From Pseudoscardovia suis (GTDB lineage Bacteria > Actinomycetota > Actinomycetes > Actinomycetales > Bifidobacteriaceae), in NCBI RefSeq assembly GCF_002797875.1, contig NZ_PGFC01000001.1, positions 310,001-374,000 of the forward strand: a stretch of 64,000 nt of DNA. Direction: 5' to 3'. Both the position numbers and the translations under genes were made by a program. Shown one piece after another: positions 1 through 8,158 of the stretch. The notes beneath the pieces were generated by a model, which ran no database searches, was not told the DNA's origin, and saw only the letters and a program-made list of their open reading frames with translations. Numbering within the stretch: the stretch's first letter is position 1; each line of letters opens with the position of its first letter.

Positions 1-141
1 TTCGGCAAGTCCGTGGGATTCCACTGGGTGCTGGCGCTGGCGTCGGCTGCGGTGACCGTGGCGGTGACGGTGGTGGCGTCCGTCGGGCCCGTGCACCGGG
101 CGTCGCGCATCGATCCGGCGGTGGTGCTGCGCGAAGAGTGA
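1..141 (+). CDS. ABC transporter permease, C-terminal end (partial)
   Basis: This reading frame is open from the first base and stops with TGA at 139-141, so only the last 46 residues are visible. They form one hydrophobic helix (about residues 9-30) followed by a short basic and polar tail that includes ASRIDPAVVLREE. A last transmembrane helix followed by a ...ASRIDPAxALR-like tail is characteristic of the FtsX/MacB-type permease fold (LolC/MacB family). The next gene is an ABC ATPase on the same strand 190 bases downstream, so this is most likely its membrane partner. The substrate cannot be told from the fragment. Confidence 0.75.
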   Translation, partial: FGKSVGFHWVLALASAAVTVAVTVVASVGPVHRASRIDPAVVLREE

Positions 142-330
142 CTTATAGCGCTGAGTGACCTGTAGCGCTGCGTGGTCTGTGGCGCTACGTGGCTCAGGGC
201 GCGACGCGGAAGAACGGCAACCCAACACTGCAACCCAATACGACATCCAATAAGGAACAACCAACAGGCGCGATCGCCCCATCGATTCCATGGGGCGATG
301 GGCGATCGGCAAGGAGCGACAGGAGCAATC

Positions 331-1953
331 ATGATGTGGAGAAAGAAAGCGGCGTCCCGCGCGGATGCGCTCGCGGTTTCAAGCAAGACGGACACGACGA
401 CGCAATCCGTCCGACAGCAATCCGCCCAGCAGAAAACCGTCCGACAGGAATCCGCCCAGGCGGCCGACGGCATGGTGCTGCGCCTCGACCACGTGTCGAA
501 GGTCTACGGCAGCCTGCGCGCCGTCGATGATCTGAGCCTCACCGTGCCACGCGGCCAGTGGCTCGCCATCGTCGGTTCGTCCGGCTCAGGCAAGACGACG
601 CTGATGAACATCATCGGTTGCATGGACGCCCCCACGTCCGGCACCGTCACCATCGAGGGACGGCAGCTTGCCGACATGGGCGAGTCGCAGATGGCGCAGG
701 TGCGCAAGAACGTCGTCGGGCTTGTGTTCCAGAAGTTCTACCTCGTGCCGTATCTCACGGCGCTTGAAAACGTGATGGTCGCGCAGTACTACCATTCGGT
801 GGTCGATGAGAAGCAGGCGATGGACGCGCTGCGCAAGGTGGGGCTGGCCGACCGTGCCAAGCATCTTCCCAGCCAGCTGTCCGGCGGCGAGCAGCAGCGC
901 GTGTGCATCGCCCGCGCCCTCATCAACTGCCCGCAGATCATCCTGGCGGATGAACCCACCGGCAATCTGGACGAGGCGAATGAGAAGATCGTGCTCAGGC
1001 TCTTCCGCGAACTGCATGAGCAAGGCACCACAATCATTGTGGTCACGCATGATGCGCTCGTCGCATCCTGCGCGCAGCGTGAGATCATGCTCAACCATGG
1101 TGTGCTCGCCGGCGAGAAGTGGAATGATGACGAGGCGAAGCGGCGGTATGAAGCCATGGGCGGGCGTCCGGCATACAGCGGTGCGCATGAACCCGGTGCC
1201 GCGTCGATACCCGAAGGATTCGATGATCCGACGAAAGCCGCGAAGACCGGCGGCAGCAATGCGCTCGGCGATGATGCGGTTGGCGATGATGCGGTTGGCG
1301 ATGATGCACTGGATGACCGCGCGGTTGACTCCACGATTCCGTCAGAGGCTGCGTCAGAGGCTGTGTCAAGCGCTGCGTCAAGCACTGTGTCAAAGGCGCC
1401 GTCGAAAACGCCGATGCGCAAGGCAGTCGCAGCCCTTGGCGCGGTGATTGCCTTGGGCGTTCCCTCGCTTGCCGGATGCGGCGAACCAAAGGCGGTGCCT
1501 GCCGACGACGAGTATGCGGGCAGTGAGGAATCCTCATCAGGCAACGGTTCCGATGATTCCGCCGGCTGGAAGTCCACTCCCAACGCCGCCAGCGCCTCGG
1601 GTTCGGCCGCCACCACCGCCGACACTGGCGATTACGCCGACGGCACTTACAAGTCCAGCGCCACGTACGGACCCGTGGGGGAAGACAGCATCGACGTGTC
1701 AATCACCGTCGCCGCCAGCCAGGTGACGGACGTGCAGGTGGTGGGGCATGCCTTCACATCCGTGTCGGAAGGCCATCAGGATGACTTCATCGCCGCGATC
1801 GGAGGCGTGGTGAAAGGCAAGCCCCTCAAGGATCTGTCCGTGGACAAGGTTGCCGGCGCGTCCTGGACCTCCGACGCTTTCAACGCCGCCCTCGACGTGA
1901 TACGGCAGGAAGCCAGCGCCGCCCGAACCGATGTCTCCGGCACCGGGGAGTGA
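331..1953 (+). CDS. ABC ATPase fused to a lipoprotein-like FMN-binding domain
   Basis: I start it at the ATG at 331, five bases after AGGAG; the frame is open further upstream but without a ribosome site. The protein is 540 residues. Residues about 55-280 are a MacB/LolD-type ABC ATPase: Walker A GSSGSGKT at 82-89, signature LSGGEQQR, Walker B IILADEPT and the switch histidine in VVTHD. Next comes a low-complexity linker with three 15-bp repeats (GDDAV) and five 12-bp repeats (SEAA/SSTV). A perfect lipoprotein signal then appears inside the protein: Met362-Arg-Lys, a hydrophobic stretch and lipobox SLAGC with Cys383. The last about 95 residues are an FMN-binding domain whose DKVAGAS motif (Ser511) fits the site flavinylated by ApbE. 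Such domains act outside the membrane, whereas the ATPase is cytoplasmic. Either one chain spans the membrane, or the lipoprotein is made from an internal start at 1414. A flavin-based electron-transfer role is inference. Confidence 0.8.
   Translation: MMWRKKAASRADALAVSSKTDTTTQSVRQQSAQQKTVRQESAQAADGMVLRLDHVSKVYGSLRAVDDLSLTVPRGQWLAIVGSSGSGKTTLMNIIGCMDAPTSGTVTIEGRQLADMGESQMAQVRKNVVGLVFQKFYLVPYLTALENVMVAQYYHSVVDEKQAMDALRKVGLADRAKHLPSQLSGGEQQRVCIARALINCPQIILADEPTGNLDEANEKIVLRLFRELHEQGTTIIVVTHDALVASCAQREIMLNHGVLAGEKWNDDEAKRRYEAMGGRPAYSGAHEPGAASIPEGFDDPTKAAKTGGSNALGDDAVGDDAVGDDALDDRAVDSTIPSEAASEAVSSAASSTVSKAPSKTPMRKAVAALGAVIALGVPSLAGCGEPKAVPADDEYAGSEESSSGNGSDDSAGWKSTPNAASASGSAATTADTGDYADGTYKSSATYGPVGEDSIDVSITVAASQVTDVQVVGHAFTSVSEGHQDDFIAAIGGVVKGKPLKDLSVDKVAGASWTSDAFNAALDVIRQEASAARTDVSGTGE
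1267..1311 (+). repeat. In-frame 15-bp tandem repeat, three units
   Basis: The unit is GGCGATGATGCGGTT, two exact copies and one with changes at the end. It codes for the pentapeptide GDDAV in the linker between the ATPase and FMN-binding parts. A separate 12-bp period (about 1351-1410, TCAGAGGCTGCG-like) follows. Confidence 0.85.
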
Positions 1954-2031
1954 GCCGGCGCCAATGAATCAACAGGCAGACCGGAACGGGCAGACCGGTT
2001 AAATACCGATCACATACAGGCAAGTAAAGGC

Positions 2032-2074
2032 AAACAAAAAGGCTGCCTCCGCCCAAATCCAAGCGAAGGCAGCC
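2032..2074 (-). terminator. Rho-independent terminator of the HAD gene
   Basis: The arms are at 2041-2052 and 2063-2074 (GGCTGCCTCCGC against GCGAAGGCAGCC), pairing 12 bases with one mismatch around a 10-base loop. On the minus strand the stem is followed by TTTTTGTTTG, so it ends transcription of the HAD hydrolase. Confidence 0.85.
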
Positions 2075-2096
2075 TATTGCATATTGGCTGCGGCAA

Positions 2097-2840
2097 CTAG
2101 CGTTCGATGGAGCCCAGCTCCATGAAGTTCGCCAAATCGTCCAGCTCAAGGCCGGTGTAGTCCTTGATATTGGTCACCTGCGGACCATCGAACACCACGC
2201 CCTCCGGGGTGAAACCCGTGATGGCGACCACCGTTGCGCCGCTGGCGCCGCCAGACTCCAAGCCCACCTTGGAATCCTCGAACACGAGGCAGTCCTGCGG
2301 GTTGGCGTTCACGATCTCAGCGGCACGAAGGTACGGTGCCGGGTCCGGCTTGGCGGCAAGGCCATCCTCGCCACACACATAGCCGACGAATGCGCCCTCG
2401 GGAGCCTGCTCCACCATGTTGCGCACCATGGCGCGCGGGGAAGCGGAGACAATGACATTCGGGATGCCGGCGGCGGCGAGCTTGCGCAGCAGCTCCAGCG
2501 AGCCGGTCGTCCAGCACGGGGTTTCCTTCTCGCGGCCGATCACATAGCCGATGATCTCGCAGCGCAGCACCTCGGTATCCACCGGCTCGCTGATGTATTC
2601 CTTCAAGATCTCCAGCAGGCGAGGCGTGGACTGGCCGCGCGCGCGAAGCGGCACATCGTCGTTCCACTGGCCGCCGTGCTTCTCGATCACATAGCGCTCG
2701 CCATCGGCCCAGTAGGGCTCGGAGTCGATGAGCGTGCCGTCCATGTCCCAGAACACCGCGGCGGGCAGGCGGGTGCCCTCCTCGGATTCAAGGTCGGTTT
2801 GTGCAAAAGTCAGGGTTTCGTTCGAATTCACGCGCTTCAT
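2097..2840 (-). CDS. HAD-family hydrolase (beta-phosphoglucomutase-like)
   Basis: I choose the ATG at 2840 (MKRVNSNE), giving 247 residues; a longer in-frame start exists 69 bases upstream but lacks support. HAD motif I is FWDMDGTLIDS, with nucleophile Asp32 and acid/base Asp34. Motif II is the serine in VSASPRAM, and motifs III/IV are the lysine in AAKPDPAPY and the acidic pair in VFEDSKVGLE. An alpha-helical cap lies between motifs I and II, as in subclass I enzymes such as beta-phosphoglucomutase and phosphoglycolate phosphatase. The family hydrolyses or transfers phosphate on small sugars or similar metabolites; the substrate is not readable here. It is transcribed alone and ends at a clear terminator. 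Confidence 0.85.
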   Translation of the reverse strand: MKRVNSNETLTFAQTDLESEEGTRLPAAVFWDMDGTLIDSEPYWADGERYVIEKHGGQWNDDVPLRARGQSTPRLLEILKEYISEPVDTEVLRCEIIGYVIGREKETPCWTTGSLELLRKLAAAGIPNVIVSASPRAMVRNMVEQAPEGAFVGYVCGEDGLAAKPDPAPYLRAAEIVNANPQDCLVFEDSKVGLESGGASGATVVAITGFTPEGVVFDGPQVTNIKDYTGLELDDLANFMELGSIER

Positions 2841-2970
2841 TATGCCAACACGCACGAACAAGATGGGTCTGTCGGCATTCATCCGCTTGCCATGTGGACG
2901 CCATTCCACACTTGCCAGATTCCGCTCCTGTTGTTTTCCCTTCTCTTTACTGGAATGTCGCTTTTGTTTC

Positions 2971-2998
2971 TTGACTCTGCCCCGAACCGACCTATACT
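2971..2998 (+). promoter_or_regulatory. Promoter of the SUKH gene array
   Basis: TTGACT (2971-2976) and TATACT (2993-2998) are separated by 16 bases, a near-consensus housekeeping promoter. It points at the first SUKH gene, whose start is 118 bases downstream. Confidence 0.7.
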
Positions 2999-3115
2999 GA
3001 AGCTGATGGGATTGCTATAAAGGGAGGCTACCAATTCATTGTGCTTCCCGTTTCCAAGACACTGTCGAAGATGTCGATTCCCACCGGCGGATTGTGCGAA
3101 GGAGTGTGATGGTTA

Positions 3116-3961
3116 ATGCCTAGCAGCGAATTTGAGTTTCCTTTTGCGACGTTCGCATTGGGTAAGTATGAGGAATTGCTTGTGGAACATGACGCCGATG
3201 TGGTACGCAGGTTGCGTCCCGGTCTGACACGTGAGGAGGCGGAACGAGTGGCGGAACGCAACGGCGTGTTCCTCGATGACGATGCGTTGGCGTTGTGGAT
3301 GTGGCATGACGGTGACGCGTTGGCGGATTCGGAGGCGAACGGTTGGCATGGCCTTCCGGGGATTGCCGCAGGCCTTTCCTTCCCGTCGCTCGCGGATGCG
3401 CTTACGCTCGCGCGCAGGGTACAATCCGGGGATGCATACCGTCATTGGGCTGATTTGAATGGGATGGACATGCTTCCGCCTTTGGACGCCGCCCCGGAGG
3501 TTATAGCGAAGTCAGCGCGGGAGATATCTCAGTTCTTCCTTCCCGTGGCGACCCTCATGGGCGAGCCGGTAATCTCGTTGCAGTGCATCAGACCTGAAAA
3601 AGCGTCCATGATTGAGTTTGGAATCTATCTTGGTTCCGTAGATAGGGACTTGCGGGATACCCACCGATGGATATTCACTGACATGTTGCTCGAGTGGCTC
3701 CACAATGTGAAGTCGGGGTACTGGCTTGTCTATCCCGACGGCCAGTTGAGGACGAATCAGTACTGGGGTCTGTCTGGTCACGATGGGGAACAGGAGGTCA
3801 AAGAGAAGTTCGCACCGTTCAAATTCGAGACGAAGAACGGAGTATACACTCGAGAAGCCAACGAGCGTTTCAGAGCAGGATTTAAGAGGTATGCCGGATA
3901 CCTCGATGAGTTCGAGAGGGAGCATGTGTTAAAGCGCCGCAAGCAGAGCGATGGAGCATGA
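3116..3961 (+). CDS. SUKH (SMI1/KNR4-like) domain protein, copy A
   Basis: This 281-residue soluble protein starts at an ATG after GAAGGAG. Two blocks mark the family: RRLRPGLTREEAE near residue 40 and DDDALALWMWHDG near residue 60. The latter fits the SUKH core (LPedlr..W.whdG) found in actinobacterial SMI1/KNR4 proteins. The C-terminal half has GYWLVYPDGQLRTNQYWGL, a segment repeated almost unchanged in copy A'. SUKH proteins often serve as immunity proteins against contact-delivered nuclease and other toxins. No toxin gene lies beside this one, so that role is inference. Compared with copy A' it is about 50 residues longer, with a C-terminal extension after QEVKE. Confidence 0.65.
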   Translation: MPSSEFEFPFATFALGKYEELLVEHDADVVRRLRPGLTREEAERVAERNGVFLDDDALALWMWHDGDALADSEANGWHGLPGIAAGLSFPSLADALTLARRVQSGDAYRHWADLNGMDMLPPLDAAPEVIAKSAREISQFFLPVATLMGEPVISLQCIRPEKASMIEFGIYLGSVDRDLRDTHRWIFTDMLLEWLHNVKSGYWLVYPDGQLRTNQYWGLSGHDGEQEVKEKFAPFKFETKNGVYTREANERFRAGFKRYAGYLDEFEREHVLKRRKQSDGA

Positions 3962-4022
3962 GGACTGCAATGCGGAACCGAATGGATGGCACAAACATGA
4001 GATTGGGACGTGAGGAATAGCA

Positions 4023-4679
4023 ATGTCATTTGGTGATGTACGCAAGGCGCTGGATGCATATGCAGCGTATTTGGATTCGATTGGGTGCCCTTCTCCACGT
4101 CGGCTGAGGCCGGGACTCAGTGAGGCACAGGCGCAGGAAGCCGCCCATGGACTCGGTCTGACGCTCCCGGAGGATGCGCTGGCGATTTGGACATGGCATG
4201 ATGGGGAAGGTGCCGCGGCTGATTTTCCGGCGTTGTGTCTGGGTGGTCGGGGTGGTTTCTTCAATACTCTGCGGTTTCCGTCGTTGAAAGTGGCTTTCCG
4301 GGTCGCGGAGTACGCCGCCTCGTATTGTGAGGTGGCGGAAGCTGCCTCGACGGGGGACCCGCAGTCGTTGATGCTCGAGGACATAGGCAAGGATTTCGTC
4401 TCGTATGTCGATCTGGACGGGCCTGGCGCGCCGGCACGCTTATGGGATGTGCCGTTCATGGTGGATCGCGGACACCCGGTGTACACGGTGGATTGTAGGG
4501 ACCGTGGAGATCTCGACGCCCTGTGTCGGAAGACAACGGAGTTTGGTTTTTCTGATCCGTGCGGTCTGGGTGTGGCTCAGGTGATTGAGCGGCATCTCGA
4601 AGACCTGAGGAGCCAAGTGTCGGACGGAGAGCTTGAGGTGGATTCATATGGCGTGTTGCGCTGCGTGCCACAGGGCTGA
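4023..4679 (+). CDS. SUKH-like domain protein, copy B
   Basis: 218 residues, starting MSFGDVRKALDAYAAYLDS at an ATG preceded by a GTGAGGAA ribosome-site-like stretch. The core blocks are RRLRPGLSEAQAQ and LPEDALAIWTWHDGEG, the same pair as in copy A. Outside the core the two types differ: B types carry LWDVPFMVD and end in a conserved EVDSYGVLRCVPQ-like tail. It follows copy A by 61 bases, probably in one transcript. A closely related partner, copy B', lies two genes downstream. The function is unknown; immunity against a toxin is the usual role in the family. Confidence 0.62.
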   Translation: MSFGDVRKALDAYAAYLDSIGCPSPRRLRPGLSEAQAQEAAHGLGLTLPEDALAIWTWHDGEGAAADFPALCLGGRGGFFNTLRFPSLKVAFRVAEYAASYCEVAEAASTGDPQSLMLEDIGKDFVSYVDLDGPGAPARLWDVPFMVDRGHPVYTVDCRDRGDLDALCRKTTEFGFSDPCGLGVAQVIERHLEDLRSQVSDGELEVDSYGVLRCVPQG

Positions 4680-4777
4680 GATAGCGCTGTTCACTGTCCA
4701 TTCACGTCGCTTCCATCCGTTTGCTTCGGATTCGACAATATTGAGATTTACGGGATTGCTATGCAAAGGAGCAAAAC

Positions 4778-5464
4778 ATGAGTTTCCAAGAGACAACGCA
4801 GGAATTGCGTGAATATCAGGATGTATTGCAAGAGTATGGAGCGGATGTGGTGCGCCGGCTTCGTCCGGGGCTTACGCGCGAAGATGCCCTCCACGCCGCC
4901 GAGAAGAGGGGACTGTTCCTGACGGAGGATGCGCTGGCATTGTGGATGTGGCATGATGGCGATGCCTCCGCGGAAAGCAGCACGAACAGCTGGTGCGGCG
5001 ATGCGGGCATCGTGGCGAGCCTGTCGTTCCCTTCACTCGGCGATGCACTTGACATCGCGCTCAAGAACCCGGTGCTGAAGGATGAGTCCCGGAAGGCAGA
5101 TCCAGAGAGCGTCATCGACGTCTATTCACTTCCTGTCGCAACGCTGTGGGGCGAGCCTCACATCTCTTTGCACTGCACAAAGCAGAACCCTGATGCATTG
5201 AAAGATGCTCCGGTACCTGGGGACACATTGACCTATTACGGCGATGGCTATTTGACCTATTTTGGCGATGGCTATGGGGTGGATTCCATACATACCATTC
5301 CGTTCGCCCAGATGGTTCGGTCGTGGACCCGGTATGTGCAAATGGGCTACTGGAAGGTCTATCCGGACGGTCAGCTGCGCGAGGACCAGTACTGGGGATT
5401 GCCGGGCCATTCAGGGGAACAGGAAGTCAAGGATTTGCTCAAGAAGCTCGATGGGGAGGAATAA
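4778..5464 (+). CDS. SUKH-like domain protein, copy A'
   Basis: 228 residues, with a good AAAGGAG site before the ATG. It is a clear paralogue of the first gene of the array: ADVVRRLRPGLTRED, DALALWMWHDGDA, LSFPSLGDALDIAL, LPVATLWGEPHISLHC and YWKVYPDGQLREDQYWGLPG all have matching segments in copy A. The leader also shares GGGATTGCTAT with the leader of copy A (3006-3016 and 4751-4761), so the duplicated unit includes upstream DNA. A short internal repeat (YGDGYLTYFGDGYG) comes from a local duplication at about 5236-5277. Confidence 0.64.
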   Translation: MSFQETTQELREYQDVLQEYGADVVRRLRPGLTREDALHAAEKRGLFLTEDALALWMWHDGDASAESSTNSWCGDAGIVASLSFPSLGDALDIALKNPVLKDESRKADPESVIDVYSLPVATLWGEPHISLHCTKQNPDALKDAPVPGDTLTYYGDGYLTYFGDGYGVDSIHTIPFAQMVRSWTRYVQMGYWKVYPDGQLREDQYWGLPGHSGEQEVKDLLKKLDGEE

Positions 5465-5466
5465 CG

Positions 5467-6147
5467 ATGGCTTTTGATGAAGTGCGCAAGGCATTGGATG
5501 CCTACACGACGTATCTTGATTCGATTGGGAGCATGCTGCCGCGGCGATTGGAACCGGGCCTGGACGAATCGGAAGCGCAGCGCATCGCCCATGGCTGGGA
5601 CGTGACGCTTTCCGAAGATGCCCTGGCGGTGTGGACGTGGCATGACGGAGAGGGATTGGCGCGTGTCTGCCCGCCAATGCAAGCGAGCTATTGCTACAAC
5701 AACCAGGCGGAAGTGGGATTCTTCTTCATTTACCAGTTCCCTTCGCTTCGTGCTGCGATGCAGGCGACCGAGCGCGTCACGGCGTATGCAGTGTCTTCTG
5801 CGGCTGGCATGTGCGGTGTGCCGGAGCTTGAACTGGTGGAGTCGTATGACGCGGAAACAGGCGCGAGGTATGTCGATCTCGACGACATGGATTTCGCCCG
5901 CCCGCCTCGTCTATGGGATGTGAGCTTCATGCTCGACGATGACAGGCCGTTCTACCTGATTGACTGCAAGGATCCGTCCGCCAAGGACTCTCAGGTGTTG
6001 GAAGAGGAGGAGTACACCGGCTATCGCCCGATCGGCACCACTGCCGAGTGGATTGAACGCACTTTGGAAGACCTGAAGCAACGGGTCGAGGACGGGAAGC
6101 TTGAGGTGGATGCCTACGGCGTGCTGCGCCGCGTACCGCAGGACTGA
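5467..6147 (+). CDS. SUKH-like domain protein, copy B'
   Basis: 226 residues from the ATG at 5467, which lies two bases after the stop of copy A' and just after GGGGAGGA; the frame is open further upstream but inside the previous gene. It parallels copy B: MAFDEVRKALDAYTTYLDS, PRRLEPGLDESEAQ, LSEDALAVWTWHDGEG, RLWDVSFML and the tail EVDAYGVLRRVPQ. The A'-B' pair is packed more tightly than A-B (2 against 61 bases), which fits an older or edited duplicate. The function is unknown beyond family membership. Confidence 0.64.
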   Translation: MAFDEVRKALDAYTTYLDSIGSMLPRRLEPGLDESEAQRIAHGWDVTLSEDALAVWTWHDGEGLARVCPPMQASYCYNNQAEVGFFFIYQFPSLRAAMQATERVTAYAVSSAAGMCGVPELELVESYDAETGARYVDLDDMDFARPPRLWDVSFMLDDDRPFYLIDCKDPSAKDSQVLEEEEYTGYRPIGTTAEWIERTLEDLKQRVEDGKLEVDAYGVLRRVPQD

Positions 6148-6198
6148 GAGTAACGGTTGGGGCGGTCTGCTCCTTGGTACAAGCGGGTGCCTTGGTGC

Positions 6199-6232
6199 AA
6201 GCGGGTGCCTCAGAATGAAGATGCACCCGCTT
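6199..6232. terminator. Stem-loop between convergent genes
   Basis: AAGCGGGTGC (6199-6208) and GCACCCGCTT (6223-6232) are perfect 10-base complements around a 14-base loop. The element sits between the convergent copy B' and MATE genes. There is no T-run, so termination on either strand is likely but not certain. A second AAGCGGGTGC copy at 6181-6190 could compete for pairing. Confidence 0.55.
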
Positions 6233-6265
6233 CGCTGCGTGGGGTCATATCACAAGTAGCGCCGC

Positions 6266-7726
6266 TCACAGCTGCTTCATCCAGCGGCGGGAGCGGAACA
6301 GGGGGAGCGAGATAAGCGTTTTCGCGGTTTCTTCCTGCGAGATCATCGCATAGACGCCCACGACAGACCAGTGCCATGCGAAACCGGAAAGCAGTGCGAG
6401 CGGCACGCCCACGCACCATGTGCCCAGCAGGCTGACGGCCATGATGTAGCCGGTCTTGCCGCCGCTGCGCAGCACGCCGCTGCTCATGATCATGTTCGCC
6501 ACGCGCAGCGGGAACATGATGGCGAACACCACGAGAATCTGCTGTGTGATGGCGCGCACGGAGTCGTCCACTTGGAAGATACGCACGTATGCGCCCCGCA
6601 GCGCCACCACTGCACCGGCGATGACGATCGCCGCCACGAAGCCGTCTCGCAGTAGTCGGCGCGCCGTGGCATAGGCGCCGTTCTCATCGCCTGCGCCCAG
6701 CTTGCGCCCCACCATGAGCAGCGCTGCCTGCGCCAGTCCCGCCAATGCACCGAACACCAGCGTGGTCATGGGGTTGATGAGGGTCATGGCGGCCATGGCG
6801 TCCGTGCTCAGATGACCGTAGACGGAGGCATACACGTTGTTGCCCAGCTGCCACAGGAAGTCGCCCGCGACCATGGGTGCGAGCACGGAGCCGAACATCC
6901 CCAGTTCGCTGCGCGTGCGGTACAGCGCCGGGGTGAGACCCCACTGCGTGCTGTCGTGTGCCATGCTCTCGTGTGCCCGTGGGCGGCCGGCATTGCGTCG
7001 GCGTGCGAAATACCACAGCACGCCCGCGCACGCCACGCATTGCGATGTCGTCGACGCCCATGCCGCACCGCGCACGCCGAGCGCTAGTGTGACCGGCGTG
7101 CCGAAAATCAGCACGAAGTTGAGCGCCGTGTTCGCCACCGCTGCGGCGATGCCGGCGTACAGCGGCACTTTGGCGGCGTCCGTGCACCGCAGATACACGG
7201 CGATGATGTTTTCAACCACTTGGGGAATGAATCCCAGCGCGTAGATGCGGATGTATGGCGCGGCTGTGGCGATGGTCGCCGGATCGGTCGAATACAGCCC
7301 CATGATGCGCGTGGGGCTGGCGATGCACGCCGCAGCGCACATCACGGCGAGCGCGCTCATTGCGGCGAGGCTCGTGTAGAAGGCCTGACCGGATTGCCGC
7401 GCATCACCCTTGGCCGTCGACTGAGCCATGATGATGCTCGCCGCACCCGCCACCGAAAACACGAGCGTGTTGTACAATCCCACGAAACTTGCCGCGATGC
7501 CGATCGCCGCCACGCTCACCGTGCCCAGCTGGCCGATCATGACTTGGTCGATGACGCTGAAGGAGGATTGCAGCAGGTATTGCAAGGTGACCGGCAGTGC
7601 GATGCGGCGCAGTTCGCGCCGGAAGCTTGCGTTCACCTCGGCTGCGGAGGCTGCGGAGGGCGCGGAGGGCGCGGAGGGCGTGGAGGGCGCAGAAGGCGTG
7701 GAGTCAGGCAGTGCGTTGTTGCTCAT
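6266..7726 (-). CDS. MATE family efflux transporter
   Basis: 486 residues with about 12 hydrophobic segments and the layout of multidrug and toxin extrusion proteins. The two halves each have the QS(S)FSVIDQVMIGQLG-like and MTLINPMTTLVFGALAG-like stretches typical of the DinF/NorM family. These proteins export cationic drugs or metabolites using a Na+ or H+ gradient. The ATG at 7726 has a GAGG site upstream. The N-terminus before the first helix is a simple Ala/Pro/Ser repeat (SAPSTPSAPSAPSAAS) from 9- to 12-bp tandem repeats at about 7640-7690. The gene is separate from azlD by about 100 bases. Its substrate cannot be inferred. Confidence 0.88.
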   Translation of the reverse strand: MSNNALPDSTPSAPSTPSAPSAPSAASAAEVNASFRRELRRIALPVTLQYLLQSSFSVIDQVMIGQLGTVSVAAIGIAASFVGLYNTLVFSVAGAASIIMAQSTAKGDARQSGQAFYTSLAAMSALAVMCAAACIASPTRIMGLYSTDPATIATAAPYIRIYALGFIPQVVENIIAVYLRCTDAAKVPLYAGIAAAVANTALNFVLIFGTPVTLALGVRGAAWASTTSQCVACAGVLWYFARRRNAGRPRAHESMAHDSTQWGLTPALYRTRSELGMFGSVLAPMVAGDFLWQLGNNVYASVYGHLSTDAMAAMTLINPMTTLVFGALAGLAQAALLMVGRKLGAGDENGAYATARRLLRDGFVAAIVIAGAVVALRGAYVRIFQVDDSVRAITQQILVVFAIMFPLRVANMIMSSGVLRSGGKTGYIMAVSLLGTWCVGVPLALLSGFAWHWSVVGVYAMISQEETAKTLISLPLFRSRRWMKQL

Positions 7727-7824
7727 AGTGGAGCCTCGGAAATCAGCGGGAACAGTGCATTGAAAGGTTGTGGAAACAGTGCGGTTGAGACGCAGCCGTC
7801 AGACAGCGCCGCATAGCAGTGCCG

Positions 7825-8157
7825 TCAGGCGACGAAAACGGTTTGCACGAGCACCATGTAGAGAATGGTTCCCGCCGCCATCGACACCATCATGTTGCGC
7901 TTCCACAGGTAGCTTGCCCACACGATGAGCAGCGCAATCGCCTCAGGGATGCCGTAAGGCCATGCCAGCAGGTTCACGTTGCGCAGGCAGTAGATGACGA
8001 GCAGGCCGAACACCGCCGGTCCCAGCACGCGACCAAGGTATTGCACGTAGGCGGGAATCGGCTTGCCGGATGGGAACAGGATGTAAGGAATGAAACGGTC
8101 GAGCACGGTGGCGAGAATCACCACGCCGATCGTGATGGCGATGTGAAGCGGATCCAT
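7825..8157 (-). CDS. azlD: AzlD-type branched-chain amino acid transport protein
   Basis: 110 residues with four hydrophobic helices and the AzlD pattern (RFIPYILFPSGKPIPAYVQY near the N-terminus, then LPA-like loops). AzlC and AzlD together export branched-chain amino acids and some analogues through the cytoplasmic membrane. The ATG follows the azlC stop codon after a single base, so the two are translated from one message. The size fits the family. Confidence 0.88.
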   Translation of the reverse strand: MDPLHIAITIGVVILATVLDRFIPYILFPSGKPIPAYVQYLGRVLGPAVFGLLVIYCLRNVNLLAWPYGIPEAIALLIVWASYLWKRNMMVSMAAGTILYMVLVQTVFVA

Positions 8158-8158
8158 G

